A stretch of DNA of 64,000 nt from Acidipropionibacterium acidipropionici. GTDB taxonomy: Bacteria; Actinomycetota; Actinomycetes; Propionibacteriales; Propionibacteriaceae. The notes under the pieces were generated by a model that did no database searches, was not told where the DNA came from, and saw nothing but the letters and a program-made list of their open reading frames with translations. How positions within the stretch are numbered: position 1 is the first letter of the stretch; each line of letters starts with the position of its first letter. Made by a program: the position numbers and the translations under genes. The DNA lies in the NCBI RefSeq assembly GCF_001441165.1, contig NZ_CP013126.1:1393551-1457550 (forward strand), in the 5' to 3' direction. Below are positions 63,938 through 64,000 of the stretch, piece after piece.

Positions 63938-64000
63938 TCAGTCGGTCTGCGGCACCACCGCCACCTTGATCCCCGCCCCGGAGGCCGAGAACTCGATGGC
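63938..64000 (-). CDS. C-terminal end of an unidentified protein (partial)
   Basis: Twenty codons and the stop are visible on the minus strand, reading AIEFSASGAGIKVAVVPQTD. The gene continues past the window edge. Too short for a family call; it converges with the membrane-anchored protein gene. Confidence 0.5.
   Translation of the reverse strand, partial: AIEFSASGAGIKVAVVPQTD

Overview
This is a high-GC (roughly two-thirds G+C) Gram-positive chromosome segment, most like a propionibacterium of the Acidipropionibacterium type. The clues are tightly packed genes with GTG/ATG starts and AGGAGG ribosome sites, Tat and lipobox lipoproteins, a DivIVA-domain protein, a GH25 lysozyme with LGFP-like repeats, LacI and ROK sugar regulators, and a quinol nitric oxide reductase. 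The genus is an inference. I see no rRNA, tRNA, CRISPR array, phage or insertion sequence.

Layout. 1-5816: tail of a sugar import operon (two ABC permeases, YesL-like membrane protein) with a GH127 beta-L-arabinofuranosidase and a GH36 alpha-galactosidase. 5954-7390: ornithine cyclodeaminase/mu-crystallin homologue, a degenerate membrane-protein remnant and a TetR-type operator. 7425-13185: low-molecular-weight tyrosine phosphatase, a heterodimeric ABC exporter and a D-2-hydroxyacid dehydrogenase. 13382-15631: secreted 5'-nucleotidase-like enzyme ending in an orphan LPATG. 15832-22383: GH13 glucosidase, a permease-permease-binding-protein ABC operon, and a divergent ROK regulator broken by a one-base indel. 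22521-26665: carboxylesterase, DivIVA-domain protein, unknown secreted protein, MgtC. 26772-33261: second ABC operon, a type I phosphodiesterase and a second, closely related GH13 enzyme. 33414-38433: divergent GH3 and GH31 genes. 38613-44223: GH25 lysozyme, YdjC-type deacetylase, T4-like polynucleotide kinase-phosphatase, third GH13 enzyme. 44228-55189: frameshifted LacI regulator, a 1234-residue secreted six-hairpin-type glycosidase, two tandem binding proteins sharing one permease pair, and a truncated relative of the large glycosidase. 55318-59735: nitric-oxide unit (HTH regulator with four cysteines, quinol NO reductase, tandem-PAS protein). 59853-64000: amidase lipoprotein, DUF1697 protein, MHS-family transporter, unknown membrane-anchored protein, and the end of one more gene.

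How it fits together. The window is mainly a carbohydrate-foraging island. Importers feed short glycans to cytoplasmic glycosidases (GH13 x3, GH31, GH3, GH36, GH127), while a large secreted enzyme may work outside. None of the four importers carries its own ATPase, so a shared MsiK/UgpC-type ATPase elsewhere is expected. Palindromes with an ACCGGT core occur at three control regions and suggest a LacI regulon. A second motif (ATAAATCTAT) is shared by the first GH13 gene and the ROK-linked operon. Both sugar regulators carry homopolymer indels, which are either true inactivation or switching, or sequencing errors. Several gene ends are marked by long, nearly perfect inverted repeats, two of which share arm sequence.
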